Shown: positions 27,365 to 36,682, counted from the stretch's first letter. The stretch is 64,000 nt of DNA from UMGS1251 sp036666555 (GCA_036666555.1 JAVWVS010000002.1:62001-126000); one strand, 5' to 3'. Notes: generated from the sequence alone by a model not told the origin. Numbers and translations are program-made.

Positions 27365-27601
27365 ATGAAAACAGTAAATATCTCATTAAACTCTATTGAT
27401 AGAGTAAAAGCTTTTGTAAATGACATTAGTAAATTCGATTCTGATTTTGACCTTGTATCCGGCAGATATGTCATCGATGCAAAATCAATCATGGGGATTT
27501 TCAGTTTAGATTTATCAAAACCAATTGCATTAAACATCCATGCAGAAGGTTCTACTTTAGACTCTATTCTGACCATACTTAATCCCTATATTGTTGCATA
27601 A
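27365..27601 (+). CDS. HPr family protein lacking the PTS histidine (Crh-like)
   Basis: 78 residues. The central part SKFDSDFDL...AKSIMGIFSLDLSK aligns without gaps to HPr (SKYDADVNL...LKSIMGVMSLGI), keeping the regulatory serine equivalent to Ser46. The phosphotransferase site is gone: the position of His15 in the GIHARPA motif is a serine here (NSIDRVKAF). It therefore cannot pass phosphate in the sugar PTS but might be phosphorylated by HPr kinase and act with CcpA, as Crh does in Bacillus; that is inference. Own promoter and terminator, and AAGGAGG ribosome site. Confidence 0.88.
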   Translation: MKTVNISLNSIDRVKAFVNDISKFDSDFDLVSGRYVIDAKSIMGIFSLDLSKPIALNIHAEGSTLDSILTILNPYIVA

Positions 27602-27616
27602 GCAGTACAAAGTTGT

Positions 27617-27652
27617 AAGACACCTCACCATTTTTGTGAGGTGTCTTTTTTG
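27617..27652 (+). terminator. Terminator of the HPr-like gene
   Basis: AAGACACCTCAC pairs with GTGAGGTGTCTT around a short AT loop, followed by T6. It lies just before the end of the convergent thiI. Confidence 0.9.
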
Positions 27653-27658
27653 TTCTCA

Positions 27659-28840
27659 TTATTTAATCCACATGGTTTCTACGGTACTGACTGCCGTTTC
27701 AAACATTTCATCAATTTTTTCGGCTAATTTTTCTTCCGAGCGCTTGATGATCTTTACACTTGGCTTCGTCACCGGATGCTTTGCTACGAAAATGGTACAG
27801 CAATCTTCAAACGGCTGAATAGATGTTTCATAAGTGTTGATTTTTGTGGAAATATCTACGATTTCTTGTTTATCAAATCCAATTAATGGGCGATATACCG
27901 GCAGTGTACATACTTCGTTGGTCGCTGCAAGACTTTGCATGGTCTGGCTTGCCACCTGGCCGATGCTTTCCCCGGTAATCAATCCCAAACAGTTATTTTC
28001 TTTTGCGAAATATTCTGCGATTTTCATCATATAGCGTCGCATAATAATGGTCAATTCATCGTGAGGACATTGGTCGTAAATGTATAGTTGAATCTCCGTA
28101 AAATTCACAATATGAAGCTGAATGGGTCCGGAATATTTGGCAACTAACTTGGCTAAATCCACTACTTTTTGTTTCGCACGTTCACTGGTATAAGGTGGTG
28201 CGTGAAAATAGGTTGCTTCCAGACCAACACCTCTTTTGGATACCATATATCCTGCCACCGGACTGTCGATTCCACCGGATAGCAACAGCATAGCTTTGCC
28301 GTTGGTTCCCACCGGCATGCCTCCTGCTCCCGGAATAATCTGGGAATAGATATAGATTTTCTCCCGGACTTCCACATTCAGCATAATTGACGGATGATGC
28401 ACATCCACTTTCATCTTCGGGAAGGCATCTAACACCGCTTCTCCTAAATCACAATTTAATTCCATGGAGTTCATCGGGTAAGATTTCTTTCCTCTTCTGG
28501 CACATACTTTAAAGGTAGCATCGCAGTCCGGGTACATCTGAGTCATATAGTCTACTACTTCTTTTTTTAGTTGTTCAAATCCTTGGTCTTCCACATGAAC
28601 AACCGGACAAATCCCCACGATTCCAAATACTCGTTTCAGACTTTCTACCGCCTCTTCATAATCATATTCTCCTTCACACTCCACATAGATCCTTCCCTGT
28701 GCTTTGTGTACATGGAAATTTCCCTCCACCTCTTTTAAGGCATAGCGCATCTGTCGCACCAGCGCATCCTCAAATAGATATCGGTTCTTTCCTTTGATTC
28801 CTATTTCTCCGTATTTAATTAAAAATGCATGAAATGTCAT
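27659..28840 (-). CDS. thiI: tRNA 4-thiouridine synthase ThiI
   Basis: Adenylates and thiolates uridine 8 of tRNA, taking sulfur from a cysteine desulfurase. 393 residues: N-terminal ferredoxin-like region (LIKYGEIGIKGKNR), THUMP domain (about 60-165) and PP-loop ATPase with LLLSGGIDSPVAGY. The protein ends soon after this domain without the rhodanese extension found in E. coli, as in Bacillus ThiI. Start at 28840 has AGAGG upstream; an earlier ATG (28870) lacks a site. The desulfurase gene lies directly upstream, 37 bp away. Confidence 0.95.
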   Translation of the reverse strand: MTFHAFLIKYGEIGIKGKNRYLFEDALVRQMRYALKEVEGNFHVHKAQGRIYVECEGEYDYEEAVESLKRVFGIVGICPVVHVEDQGFEQLKKEVVDYMTQMYPDCDATFKVCARRGKKSYPMNSMELNCDLGEAVLDAFPKMKVDVHHPSIMLNVEVREKIYIYSQIIPGAGGMPVGTNGKAMLLLSGGIDSPVAGYMVSKRGVGLEATYFHAPPYTSERAKQKVVDLAKLVAKYSGPIQLHIVNFTEIQLYIYDQCPHDELTIIMRRYMMKIAEYFAKENNCLGLITGESIGQVASQTMQSLAATNEVCTLPVYRPLIGFDKQEIVDISTKINTYETSIQPFEDCCTIFVAKHPVTKPSVKIIKRSEEKLAEKIDEMFETAVSTVETMWIK

Positions 28841-28877
28841 TTTTGATTTCCTCTCTTTCGGTACCTTCATGGTTGTT

Positions 28878-30035
28878 CTAATGCCTTTGGTATCGTCTCA
28901 GCATCGGTACACAATTATATAATGTTTTCAGCGTATAGTCAATTTCTTCCTGGGTGGTAAACTCCGACATGCTAAATCGAAGTGTGGCATCTAAATATTC
29001 TTTTCCGGCTCCAATCCCTCTTAACACACCACTAATAGCCGGATGATTGGATGCGCAGGCCGATCCGGACGAGACATAGATTCCGCTTTCTTCCAGCGTA
29101 TGAAGCAGCACTTCGCTCTTTACCCCTGCCACTCCCACACTGATAATATGGGGCGCACTGGTCTCGTCATAGAGTCCATGTATGGTAGTGTGTTCTATCT
29201 GTCCGATTCCCTGAATAAATCTGGCTTTCAAGACACGCATCTGTGCCACTTTTTCATCCAAATGGTCATAAATCTCATTTACTGCCATCCCCAGTCCGGC
29301 AATTCCCGGTACATTTTCCGTGCCGGAACGGATGTTTTTCTGTTGTTCCCCACCAAATACAATGGGTTTTATTTTCACGCCTTCCCGTATATAAAGTGCG
29401 CCAATTCCTTTGGGCCCGTGGATTTTATGGCCACTGATAGACATGAGATCTATTCCGATTCTCTTTGGATAAATACGGTATTTTCCAAAGCCTTGTACTG
29501 CATCTACGTGAAATAATATCTTGGGATTATAGTTTTTCACATACCGAACAGCCTCTTCCACCGGCTGCACCGATCCTACTTCATTGTTAACATACATCAA
29601 TGACACCAAAATGGTCTCCTGGCAAAGTGCCTCTTTTAACGCCTTTAACTGAATACGTCCATAAGCATCCACCGGAAGATAAGTAACCCGAAAACCTTCT
29701 TCCTCTTCCAAATACTGCATGGTATTTAAAATCGCCGGGTGTTCGATGGACGAAGTGATTAAATGATTGCCTGCCCGCTTATTCGCTCTTGCTACTCCCA
29801 TTAATGCCAAGTTATCACTTTCGGTACCTCCAGAGGTGAAAACGATTTCCTTTTCTTGTACTTTCATACATTTTGCTATTATTTCCTTCGCATGTTTAAC
29901 ATAGCGCTCCCCATCCACTCCTTTTTTATGCATGGAGGAGGGATTGCCATAGTCTTCACACATAACGGTTCCAACAATTTCCTTTACGCTTTCATAACAT
30001 TTGGTCGTAGCTGAATTATCTAAATATATTTCCAT
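28878..30035 (-). CDS. Cysteine desulfurase (NifS/IscS family)
   Basis: PLP enzyme that releases sulfur from cysteine as a protein persulfide. 385 residues, with IYLDNSATTKCYESV at the start, the PLP lysine in SISGHKIHGPKGIGALY, and the mobile-loop cysteine in SSGSACASNHPAISGVL. The loop type (SSGSAC) is the IscS/NifS group I type. Adjacent thiI downstream suggests it is the dedicated sulfur donor for 4-thiouridine, like Bacillus NifZ; no iscU lies beside it. Confidence 0.93.
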   Translation of the reverse strand: MEIYLDNSATTKCYESVKEIVGTVMCEDYGNPSSMHKKGVDGERYVKHAKEIIAKCMKVQEKEIVFTSGGTESDNLALMGVARANKRAGNHLITSSIEHPAILNTMQYLEEEEGFRVTYLPVDAYGRIQLKALKEALCQETILVSLMYVNNEVGSVQPVEEAVRYVKNYNPKILFHVDAVQGFGKYRIYPKRIGIDLMSISGHKIHGPKGIGALYIREGVKIKPIVFGGEQQKNIRSGTENVPGIAGLGMAVNEIYDHLDEKVAQMRVLKARFIQGIGQIEHTTIHGLYDETSAPHIISVGVAGVKSEVLLHTLEESGIYVSSGSACASNHPAISGVLRGIGAGKEYLDATLRFSMSEFTTQEEIDYTLKTLYNCVPMLRRYQRH

Positions 30036-30084
30036 TTTACCTGCTCCTGTTTTTGAATTTCCATCTCTGTATTAGATTATGAAG

Positions 30085-30822
30085 TTAGCTTTCTAAGTGA
30101 TACATCAAAATAGACAGGGTGGTGATTCCGGCTGTTTCGGTTCTGAGAATCCGTTTGCCTAGAGTAATCACCTTTGCTCCTTTGGAAAGGGCCTGAGCCA
30201 CCTCTTCTTTTTCGAATCCACCTTCCGGACCAATGAAGATTCCAACGGACTGTCCATCGGAAATCTGCCCTATCACTTCTTTGGTCTTCGCCATACCTTC
30301 TTCTAATTCATAAGGCAGCAATATCACATCTACTTGTTGCGCATAAGAAAGGGCTTCCTGATACGTCATCACCGCCGTCACTTGTGGAATTCGGCTTCGT
30401 CCTGCCTGCTTGGCAGCGCTTTCGGAAATGGCGTTCCATCTCTCCACCTTCTTCACTGCTTTCTTGGCATCCAGTTTCACCACCGCTCGTCTGGTTTCTA
30501 CGGGAATAATTTCATACGCACCTAGTTCTACTGCCTTTTGTACAATCAGCTCCATCTTATCACCCTTAGGCAATCCCTGAAATAAATACAACTTGGACAG
30601 CAGTTCAGTATCTGCCTGTTCTTTCTCCAGAATCCGTACTACAATTTGGGTTTCACCTAATTCCTGAATTTCCCCTAAATAGCTTTGATTATCTCCATCA
30701 CTCACACGGAGTTTTTCTCCCGGATGCATACGCAACACATTTTTCACGTGATTCACATCCGTACCTTCGATCAAAATATATTCTTCCCCCACTTGTTTGG
30801 GAGCCACAAAAAAATGCTGCAT
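30085..30822 (-). CDS. rsmE: 16S rRNA m3U1498 methyltransferase RsmE
   Basis: 245 residues: N-terminal PUA-like domain (MQHFFVAPKQVGEEYILIEGTDVNHVKNVLRMHPGE region) and a SPOUT methyltransferase domain with the knot motifs IFIGPEGGFEKEE and LGKRILRTETAGITTLSIL. Methylates N3 of U1498 in 16S rRNA. Ten bases after prmA, a common pairing (prmA-rsmE) in Firmicutes. Confidence 0.95.
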   Translation of the reverse strand: MQHFFVAPKQVGEEYILIEGTDVNHVKNVLRMHPGEKLRVSDGDNQSYLGEIQELGETQIVVRILEKEQADTELLSKLYLFQGLPKGDKMELIVQKAVELGAYEIIPVETRRAVVKLDAKKAVKKVERWNAISESAAKQAGRSRIPQVTAVMTYQEALSYAQQVDVILLPYELEEGMAKTKEVIGQISDGQSVGIFIGPEGGFEKEEVAQALSKGAKVITLGKRILRTETAGITTLSILMYHLES

Positions 30823-30831
30823 AGTCTTCTC

Positions 30832-31785
30832 CTAATTTTTCCTGGCTGTCACTGACACCCATTCCCCTTGATGCGTCACTTCCAGTACTTCCAGTCCGGC
30901 GGATTGAACCGCATCTACTACGGTAGATTCTTTTTCTTTAATAATGCCACTGGTAATATAGATTCCTCCGGTCTTTAGCTGCTGCAAAATCACCGGTGTC
31001 AGCGGTACCAGCACCTCTGCCAGAATATTTGCCGCTACGATATCGTATTTGTCATACCCTACTTTTTCTTGTACTTCTTGGTCATCAATGATATTGCCAA
31101 TCATCACTTGATACTGGTCTTTTGTAATGTGATTCACTGCCATATTCTCATCCGTGGCATGAATGGCGCATGGATCCAAATCCGTTCCCACACAATAAGC
31201 CGCACCAAATTTCAGTGCCAGCATACCCAGTATACCACTTCCACATCCCACATCTAAGATGACCGTATCCTTGGTGGTGTATTTGCGCAGTTGGCGGATG
31301 CAGAGCTGTGTGGTCTCATGGGTGCCAGTTCCAAAAGCGGTGCCCGGGTCAATATGAATCACCATTTTGTCCTGATCTGCTGGCTTTACATCCTCCCAGG
31401 AGGGAATAATCAAAATATCATCCACGTAAAATTGATGAAAATACTGCTTCCAGTTATTTACCCAATCTACATCCTCTGTCTGTGACTGTTCTATGGTTCC
31501 TGCCCCTATCTCTACATATGCTCTCATTTCTTTGAGTTCTTGGGAAATATTCTTCAGCATCTCTGTTTCATCTACATCTTCCTCCATGTAGAAGCTTAAA
31601 AAGGCCACCCCGTCATCCACTTCGCTTTGTGGCATAATATCCACAAACATCTGCTCTTTATCCAGGGCAGTAAGGGGGGTCTTATCTTCAATTTCCACTC
31701 CTTGAATACCAAAGTCCATCAACATGGAAGATACCACATCTTCTGCCTGAGTGGTTGTTTGTAATCTAAATTTATTCCATTTCAT
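30832..31785 (-). CDS. prmA: Ribosomal protein L11 methyltransferase PrmA
   Basis: 317 residues: an N-terminal recognition domain and a C-terminal class I methyltransferase domain with HIDPGTAFGTGTHETTQLC and the SAM loop ILDVGCGSGILGMLALKFGA, followed by the NPPY-like VAANILAEV. Trimethylates several amino groups of L11 in other bacteria. The GAGGTG site precedes the ATG. Heads the prmA-rsmE pair, likely running on into the desulfurase and thiI genes. Confidence 0.94.
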   Translation of the reverse strand: MKWNKFRLQTTTQAEDVVSSMLMDFGIQGVEIEDKTPLTALDKEQMFVDIMPQSEVDDGVAFLSFYMEEDVDETEMLKNISQELKEMRAYVEIGAGTIEQSQTEDVDWVNNWKQYFHQFYVDDILIIPSWEDVKPADQDKMVIHIDPGTAFGTGTHETTQLCIRQLRKYTTKDTVILDVGCGSGILGMLALKFGAAYCVGTDLDPCAIHATDENMAVNHITKDQYQVMIGNIIDDQEVQEKVGYDKYDIVAANILAEVLVPLTPVILQQLKTGGIYITSGIIKEKESTVVDAVQSAGLEVLEVTHQGEWVSVTARKN

Positions 31786-31829
31786 CTCTTTTCACCTCAC
31801 ATCTGCAATCTTTTAAAAGTATACCAAAT

Positions 31830-32408
31830 TTAAGAAAAAATTCCAAGGTGCTGCAGTAATATCTTCACACCCATCAACACTAAAATGATTCCCCCTGCCA
31901 TCTCCGCTTTTGCCTTATATTTTCCACCAAAAGCATGACCCATCTTTACCCCTGCTACCGATAACAGAAACGTAACAGCTCCGATAAAACCAACAGCCGG
32001 TACGATCTGTACTGCCAGAAATGCAAAGGTCACTCCCACTGCCAGTGCATCAATACTGGTGGCTACTGCAAGTCCAACCATGGTTTTGATATCTAACGAA
32101 TCCTCTTCCTTGTTTCCACAGGAAGTACATCCGTTTTCCGCTCTTGCTTCCTTCACCATATGTAAACCTATGATGCTTAGTAATACAAATGCAATCCAGT
32201 GGTCAATGGACGTAATAATCGTTTTAAACTGAACACCCAATAAATAGCCAAGCAATGGCATTCCTCCTTGAAATACACCAAAATAAAGCCCTACGATGCC
32301 CGCTTTTTTCCATGTGCACTTCGTCATGGCCAGCCCTTTGCACACCGATACTGCAAAGGCATCCATGGAAAGTCCCACTGCAATGAAAAATAATTCCATC
32401 CAACTCAT
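31830..32408 (-). CDS. mntP: Manganese efflux pump MntP
   Basis: 192 residues with six membrane helices in two repeated halves, each starting with the acidic motif typical of the family (MDAFAVSVCKGLAM and SIDALAVGVTFAFL). Members export excess Mn2+. A cysteine-bearing loop (ENGCTSCGNKEEDSLD) joins the halves. In this organism mntP would guard against manganese overload; no mntP riboswitch (yybP-ykoY type) is apparent in the short gap upstream. Confidence 0.9.
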   Translation of the reverse strand: MSWMELFFIAVGLSMDAFAVSVCKGLAMTKCTWKKAGIVGLYFGVFQGGMPLLGYLLGVQFKTIITSIDHWIAFVLLSIIGLHMVKEARAENGCTSCGNKEEDSLDIKTMVGLAVATSIDALAVGVTFAFLAVQIVPAVGFIGAVTFLLSVAGVKMGHAFGGKYKAKAEMAGGIILVLMGVKILLQHLGIFS

Positions 32409-32430
32409 TGGTTCCTGTCCTTCCTTACAA

Positions 32431-32459
32431 AAAAATACTGCCGGGGTTGGTTACCCGGC
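32431..32459 (-). terminator. Terminator after the Amidase_3 gene
   Basis: GCCGGG (32440-32445) and CCCGGC (32454-32459) with an 8-base loop, followed on the minus strand by a seven-T run. It overlaps the amidase stop codon. Confidence 0.75.
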
Positions 32460-33320
32460 AAAATATCCATCAATTCCATCTGCAATTCCCCTTGCAAGTG
32501 CAGCCTGATACTCTGCTGTCATCATCAACTGGTCTTCCTCCGGATTGGTCATATATCCCATCTCCACAATGGTCACTGGCTGAGTGCACCAATTAATACC
32601 GGACATGGTATCCGTCTCAATGATGTTCTGAGCCGACGCTCCGGTCGCTGCACATAACCCTTGCAACACCCTTTCCGAAAGCATCCTGCTTTGTCCGTAA
32701 AGATTCCCATTATAAGGATTCTCCGGTGTCATACACATGGTCAGAGCACCGCGCACCGACGAATTATCCACCCCATTGGCATGGATGCGAATAAATGCCG
32801 CTGCCCCTGATTCATTGGCTACCGCTGCACGCTCTGCATTACTGATATTCACCTCGTTGGTAGTTCGTATCATAACTACCTCATAGCCTCGATTTCTCAA
32901 TTCTTGTTCCAACTGTAACGAAACAGCCAGTGTAAGCTCATATTCATTCACTCCGGTTGCAATGCCCGCCGTTCCCGAGGCTACCTTGGCCTTGGTCTCC
33001 GATGCTCCCGGTCCAATGGGCTCTTGCTCGCTATTTCCCTGAGATTGATGCCCTGCATCAATGGCAATTCGAATTCCATTTTGCTTGGGTGCCGGTGGTG
33101 GTGCTGGTTCCGGTGGTGGTGCTGGTTGTGGCTCCGGTTGTGGTGCCGGTTGTGGTGCCGGTTTCTCCGGTGTGGGTGTCTTTTTTTCTACTTTGATTTC
33201 CTTCTTTACCGCTGGCTTGGCCTGTACTTTCGGTTCTGCTTTCTTTGCTTGATTACATGCCACACAAGACATTGCAAGGAAACATAAGAGACCAATCACC
33301 ATCATTTTTTTTCGCTTCAT
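32451..33320 (-). CDS. Exported N-acetylmuramoyl-L-alanine amidase (Amidase_3) with proline-rich linker
   Basis: 289 residues: signal peptide with a possible lipobox ending in SCVAC (about residue 22), a lysine-rich then Pro/Ala/Gln/Glu-rich linker (about 30-85), and a zinc Amidase_3 domain with IDAGH (first ligand), the acidic second ligand region, FIRIHANG (histidine ligand) and VEMGYMTNPEED (catalytic glutamate). Cuts the MurNAc-L-alanine bond in the wall. It follows the cysteine desulfidase gene by one base (stop at 33322). Confidence 0.92.
   Translation of the reverse strand: MKRKKMMVIGLLCFLAMSCVACNQAKKAEPKVQAKPAVKKEIKVEKKTPTPEKPAPQPAPQPEPQPAPPPEPAPPPAPKQNGIRIAIDAGHQSQGNSEQEPIGPGASETKAKVASGTAGIATGVNEYELTLAVSLQLEQELRNRGYEVVMIRTTNEVNISNAERAAVANESGAAAFIRIHANGVDNSSVRGALTMCMTPENPYNGNLYGQSRMLSERVLQGLCAATGASAQNIIETDTMSGINWCTQPVTIVEMGYMTNPEEDQLMMTAEYQAALARGIADGIDGYFAG
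33089..33170 (-). repeat. Proline-rich coding repeat in the amidase linker
   Basis: Degenerate 6- to 12-base repeats (GGTGCTGG/CCGGTTGTG type on the plus strand) that encode runs of PAPQPEPQPAPPPEP. Such tracts are prone to length change by slippage; the reading frame here is intact. Confidence 0.7.
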
Positions 33321-33321
33321 A

Positions 33322-34599
33322 TTATTCTCCGACCATCATTTTGATAATTTCTTCATTCGTTTCCCGCATACCTTCTTTGCCAAGCCTGTCCACGTTACGA
33401 ATGGTCGCTTCGATTCCTTTTGCCACAATTCCATCTCCGCTGTAAAACTGCTGTCCCCGTTGAAACATATGATATCCCAGTATCCCTGCATCCACTGCCG
33501 AGGCAATCTTTGCTGCGCAGGATGCTTTTGCACCGTCACATACGATTCCGGATACAATAGCAAGGGCATTGACTACGGTATGAATAATTTCTTCATAACC
33601 TCCACCGCATAAATATGCGATACCTGCTCCGGCTCCGGCTCCGGCACTGACTGCGCCACAATAAGCAGACAATGTTCCGATTCCGGTTTTCTCATGAATC
33701 GCAATCAGATTTGAAAGTGTGAGTGCCCGGTATAATTTGTCCGGAGTGGCTTTGAACTCTCTGGCGTACTCTATCACCGGAATGGAACAAGTCATTCCCT
33801 GATTCCCACTGCCGGAATTAATCACCACCGGAAGCTCACAGCCATTCATTCTTGCATCGGAACCTGCAGCTGCCATAGCTTTTGCCCGAATACGAATATC
33901 GTTTCCGTAAGCATCTAAAAGTACACTTCCAATATTGGCTCCATAATCCCCCCGCATTCCCTCTTCGGCAATGGCCATATTATAATCAATCTGTCTATCC
34001 AGCACTTCCTTTACATCTGCCACGTCCATGGTCTGCACAAAGTCCCAGATACTCTCTACATCCAAAAGTGTGCGATCCGTCATTCCTTCGCCAAAATCTC
34101 CCGCCACTTCCTTTTTTTCCAATACCTGTCCATCTTTTTCCACAAGAACAATATTCGTATGGTGATTGGCAATGCGTACTTTCACATAAGAATCCCCTTG
34201 ATATTCGGTTACAATGATATCAAATACAATTCCATGATCAATGTGTTTTACCGTAATCGGAGTGTTCTCTAAAAATACTTTCATGGCTGCAACTTCTTGT
34301 TCTTTCACCTGGGAAATGACTTCTAATTTTTTATCGGTCTTCCCTGCAATAATCCCTGCCGTAACAGCTGCCGGAATACCTTTTAAGTGATTGGTATTTG
34401 GCACAATCACACTTTTTACATTTTTAATAATACTTCCGCTGGCTTCTACCATGACCCGGTCAGGCAGACTTCCTAATACATCTCTGGCCTTTGCCGCCGC
34501 ATATGCCAATGCAATTGGTTCTGTGCACCCCATAGCCGGAACCAATTCCTCTTTCAATATTTGCACATAAGCGTTGTATTTCACATCTTCCTTTTCCAT
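33322..34599 (-). CDS. L-cysteine desulfidase family protein (CyuA / serine dehydratase alpha-like, UPF0597)
   Basis: 425 residues of the UPF0597 family, whose members degrade cysteine to pyruvate, sulfide and ammonia using a [4Fe-4S] cluster. Conserved cysteines appear in VPAMGCTEPIALA (residue ~25), NGCELPVVINSGSGNQGM, AYCGAV and IVCDGAKASCA; the last cluster matches the Fe-S ligands of L-serine dehydratase. Substrate (cysteine versus serine) is inferred from the family name. GGAGGGAG lies before the ATG. Confidence 0.88.
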   Translation of the reverse strand: MEKEDVKYNAYVQILKEELVPAMGCTEPIALAYAAAKARDVLGSLPDRVMVEASGSIIKNVKSVIVPNTNHLKGIPAAVTAGIIAGKTDKKLEVISQVKEQEVAAMKVFLENTPITVKHIDHGIVFDIIVTEYQGDSYVKVRIANHHTNIVLVEKDGQVLEKKEVAGDFGEGMTDRTLLDVESIWDFVQTMDVADVKEVLDRQIDYNMAIAEEGMRGDYGANIGSVLLDAYGNDIRIRAKAMAAAGSDARMNGCELPVVINSGSGNQGMTCSIPVIEYAREFKATPDKLYRALTLSNLIAIHEKTGIGTLSAYCGAVSAGAGAGAGIAYLCGGGYEEIIHTVVNALAIVSGIVCDGAKASCAAKIASAVDAGILGYHMFQRGQQFYSGDGIVAKGIEATIRNVDRLGKEGMRETNEEIIKMMVGE

Positions 34600-34673
34600 A
34601 AAAGCAAACTCCCTCCATATCTTTTTTCATTACCCCCATTGTAACACGGAATGAAATCCCCTGCCAATACCTT

Positions 34674-35549
34674 CTATTCTTTTGCGGGAAATAATAAATT
34701 TCGGTCTACCTTTCCTTCTATCCCCGGAACGGTTCCCGACTCCGTATACTGCCACATTTGAAATGCATAGGGACACTGTGGTTTTGCCTCATAATCTGCA
34801 TACCACATAGGATATGTTTGTAATTCTTCCAGATTTAATGAAAACGCAAGCCACTTCATATTCGCATAAATCATGGGCTGGTACCCTGCTTTTTTTACTT
34901 GATCACAAAATGCAATGCACTGTTTTGTGTATTGTTCTTTCGTCAAATGGTCCGTTCTGGCCACGTCTCCTTTGATCTCCTCGGTATCAAAAACCACCGG
35001 ATATGCAATGGCATATTTCTGTATATTGCTCATTACAAAGTCAGCCTCTTCTTTTGCTTCTTCCTCGGTAATGGCCTGGGAGAAAAAGTACACCCCTACC
35101 CCCAGATTTTCTTTCTGCGCACCTTCTACATGACTGATAAATGCCTCGTCTAAATGGAGCATTCCATCCCCATATCCCCGAAATCCGATCCGCACCATCA
35201 CAAAATCAATTCCGCTTTCTTTGACTGCTTTCCAATCAATATTGGTCTGGTACTTGGACACATCGATTCCTTGCTGGGACACTACTTTTCCTTTTTTATC
35301 CTGATAGACCATCATTCCATTTTGGTTGACCAGTCGGCTATCCTCATAAGTATTTTTAGGCAGTTGCGTTAATAATGGTGCCTCATATTTAGTCCCTAAC
35401 ACATCCCGAAAAGAATAACTTGGTTTTGTTTTTTCTTCTGTTTTTTCTTCTGTTTCCACTTCTATTGCTACTTTTTCTTCTTTTTCACAGCCACCTAAAA
35501 GTAACGTTCCCAGCAGTCCTAGCAACATGACATAACCAATCTTTTTCAT
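34674..35549 (-). CDS. Glycoside hydrolase family 25 (lysozyme-like) lipoprotein
   Basis: Muramidase acting on peptidoglycan outside the cell. 291 residues: signal peptide with a clear lipobox LLGGC (cysteine ~21), an acidic Glu/Lys linker, and a GH25 barrel with QGIDVSKYQTNIDWKAVKESGIDFVMVRIGFRGYGDG, catalytic acidic pair in PVVFDTEE, and the family-typical FQMWQYTESG. Start at 35549 has AAAGGA upstream; the in-frame TTG at 35570 does not. The leader begins right after the ddh terminator hairpin. Confidence 0.93.
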   Translation of the reverse strand: MKKIGYVMLLGLLGTLLLGGCEKEEKVAIEVETEEKTEEKTKPSYSFRDVLGTKYEAPLLTQLPKNTYEDSRLVNQNGMMVYQDKKGKVVSQQGIDVSKYQTNIDWKAVKESGIDFVMVRIGFRGYGDGMLHLDEAFISHVEGAQKENLGVGVYFFSQAITEEEAKEEADFVMSNIQKYAIAYPVVFDTEEIKGDVARTDHLTKEQYTKQCIAFCDQVKKAGYQPMIYANMKWLAFSLNLEELQTYPMWYADYEAKPQCPYAFQMWQYTESGTVPGIEGKVDRNLLFPAKE

Positions 35550-35570
35550 CTGGATTCCTTTCCTTAACAA

Positions 35571-35592
35571 AAAGGAGGACCATGTCCTCCTC
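35571..35592 (-). terminator. Terminator of ddh
   Basis: Perfect GGAGGAC/GTCCTCC stem with a 3-base loop, followed on the minus strand by T5. It sits between the ddh stop and the lysozyme gene ribosome site. Confidence 0.7.
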
Positions 35593-35599
35593 TCCTGCG

Positions 35600-36586
35600 T
35601 TATAATAAATGTGCTCGTAGTTCTGCTCCACTTTTTGCTGATAAATAAGCCGGTGCCACGTCAAATACCGTTTTGCAGCCACACTGCCCTTCTTGATTGA
35701 GACGATAAGCAGCCCTTGCATATGCGGTAATGACAGAAGCGGTAAACTCCGGATTGGAATCTAATTTCAAACGATATTCAATCACATGTGCATTTTCCTT
35801 CTCCCATCCGGTCTGTCCACTTCGAATGACGAATCCGCCATGGGAAATCTTCCCATGATCCCGGTCTAGTTCTTCTTGGCTGATAAAATGTACTATGGTA
35901 TCATATTCATCAAAATAGTTGGGCATGGTTTTAATTTCTTCTTCAATACGGGCCTGATCTGCTCCTTCTTTTATCACCACAAAACATTCTCGCAAATGCT
36001 TGTCTCTGGTAGTTAACTGTGGATTCTCCCCACTTCGAACCGCTTCCAGTGCCTCTTCTTTAGGTATGGTATACTGTTTCCCATCCTGTACCCCCTCGAT
36101 CCGGCGAATGGCGTCTGAATGTCCCTGACTCACACCTTTTCCCCAGAACGTATAATCACTGCCCTCCGGTAAAACAGCATCGGCATACATCCGGTTCAAA
36201 GAAAACATCCCCGGATCCCAGCCTACGGAAATAATCCCTATTTTTCCACTTTTTTTCGCCACCGCATCTACGTCTTCAAAATGCTTTGGAATATTGGCAT
36301 GGGTATCAAAACTATCTACCACGTTAAACTTCTCCACATAACCCGGGCCTTGTACCGGCAGATCCGTTGCACTTCCTCCACAAAGGATCAGCACATCTAT
36401 TTTATCTTCCCATTTTTCCACATCTGCAATGGCACACACCGGTACCCGTTTCGTTAAAATACTGACGCTTTTGGGGTCTCTTCTGGTAAACACAGCCACC
36501 AGCTCCATATCCGCATTTTGCTTGATGGCGCATTCCATTCCTCTTCCCAAGTTTCCGTAGCCTAAAATTCCAATTCTGATACTCAT
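35600..36586 (-). CDS. ddh: Meso-diaminopimelate dehydrogenase
   Basis: NADPH-dependent one-step conversion of tetrahydrodipicolinate to meso-diaminopimelate, supplying lysine and peptidoglycan. 328 residues: Rossmann start IGILGYGNLGRGMECAIKQN, then substrate domain with SVGWDPGMFSLNRMYAD, GKGVSQGHSDAIRR and the conserved SHGGFVIRSG. The dehydrogenase route is scattered among bacteria and replaces the acylated or aminotransferase branches. Own consensus promoter and terminator. Confidence 0.95.
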   Translation of the reverse strand: MSIRIGILGYGNLGRGMECAIKQNADMELVAVFTRRDPKSVSILTKRVPVCAIADVEKWEDKIDVLILCGGSATDLPVQGPGYVEKFNVVDSFDTHANIPKHFEDVDAVAKKSGKIGIISVGWDPGMFSLNRMYADAVLPEGSDYTFWGKGVSQGHSDAIRRIEGVQDGKQYTIPKEEALEAVRSGENPQLTTRDKHLRECFVVIKEGADQARIEEEIKTMPNYFDEYDTIVHFISQEELDRDHGKISHGGFVIRSGQTGWEKENAHVIEYRLKLDSNPEFTASVITAYARAAYRLNQEGQCGCKTVFDVAPAYLSAKSGAELRAHLL

Positions 36587-36653
36587 ATCGTTTCTCCCTT
36601 TTTCATCCAGTTTTCCATCTTACTCTGAGTTGCTCCACAAAGTATTACGGCTA

Positions 36654-36682
36654 ATTATATCTCCGTCAAAATAATCTGTCAA
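36654..36682 (-). promoter_or_regulatory. Consensus sigma-A promoter of ddh
   Basis: Minus-strand TTGACA (36677-36682), exactly 17 bp, then TATAAT (36654-36659): a perfect match at both boxes, about 70 bp before the ddh ATG. It implies strong constitutive expression of ddh. Confidence 0.85.

Noticed and set aside
33089..33196. Glycine-rich plus-strand reading frames opposite the amidase linker
   Set aside because: They reflect the reverse complement of proline codons in the linker.
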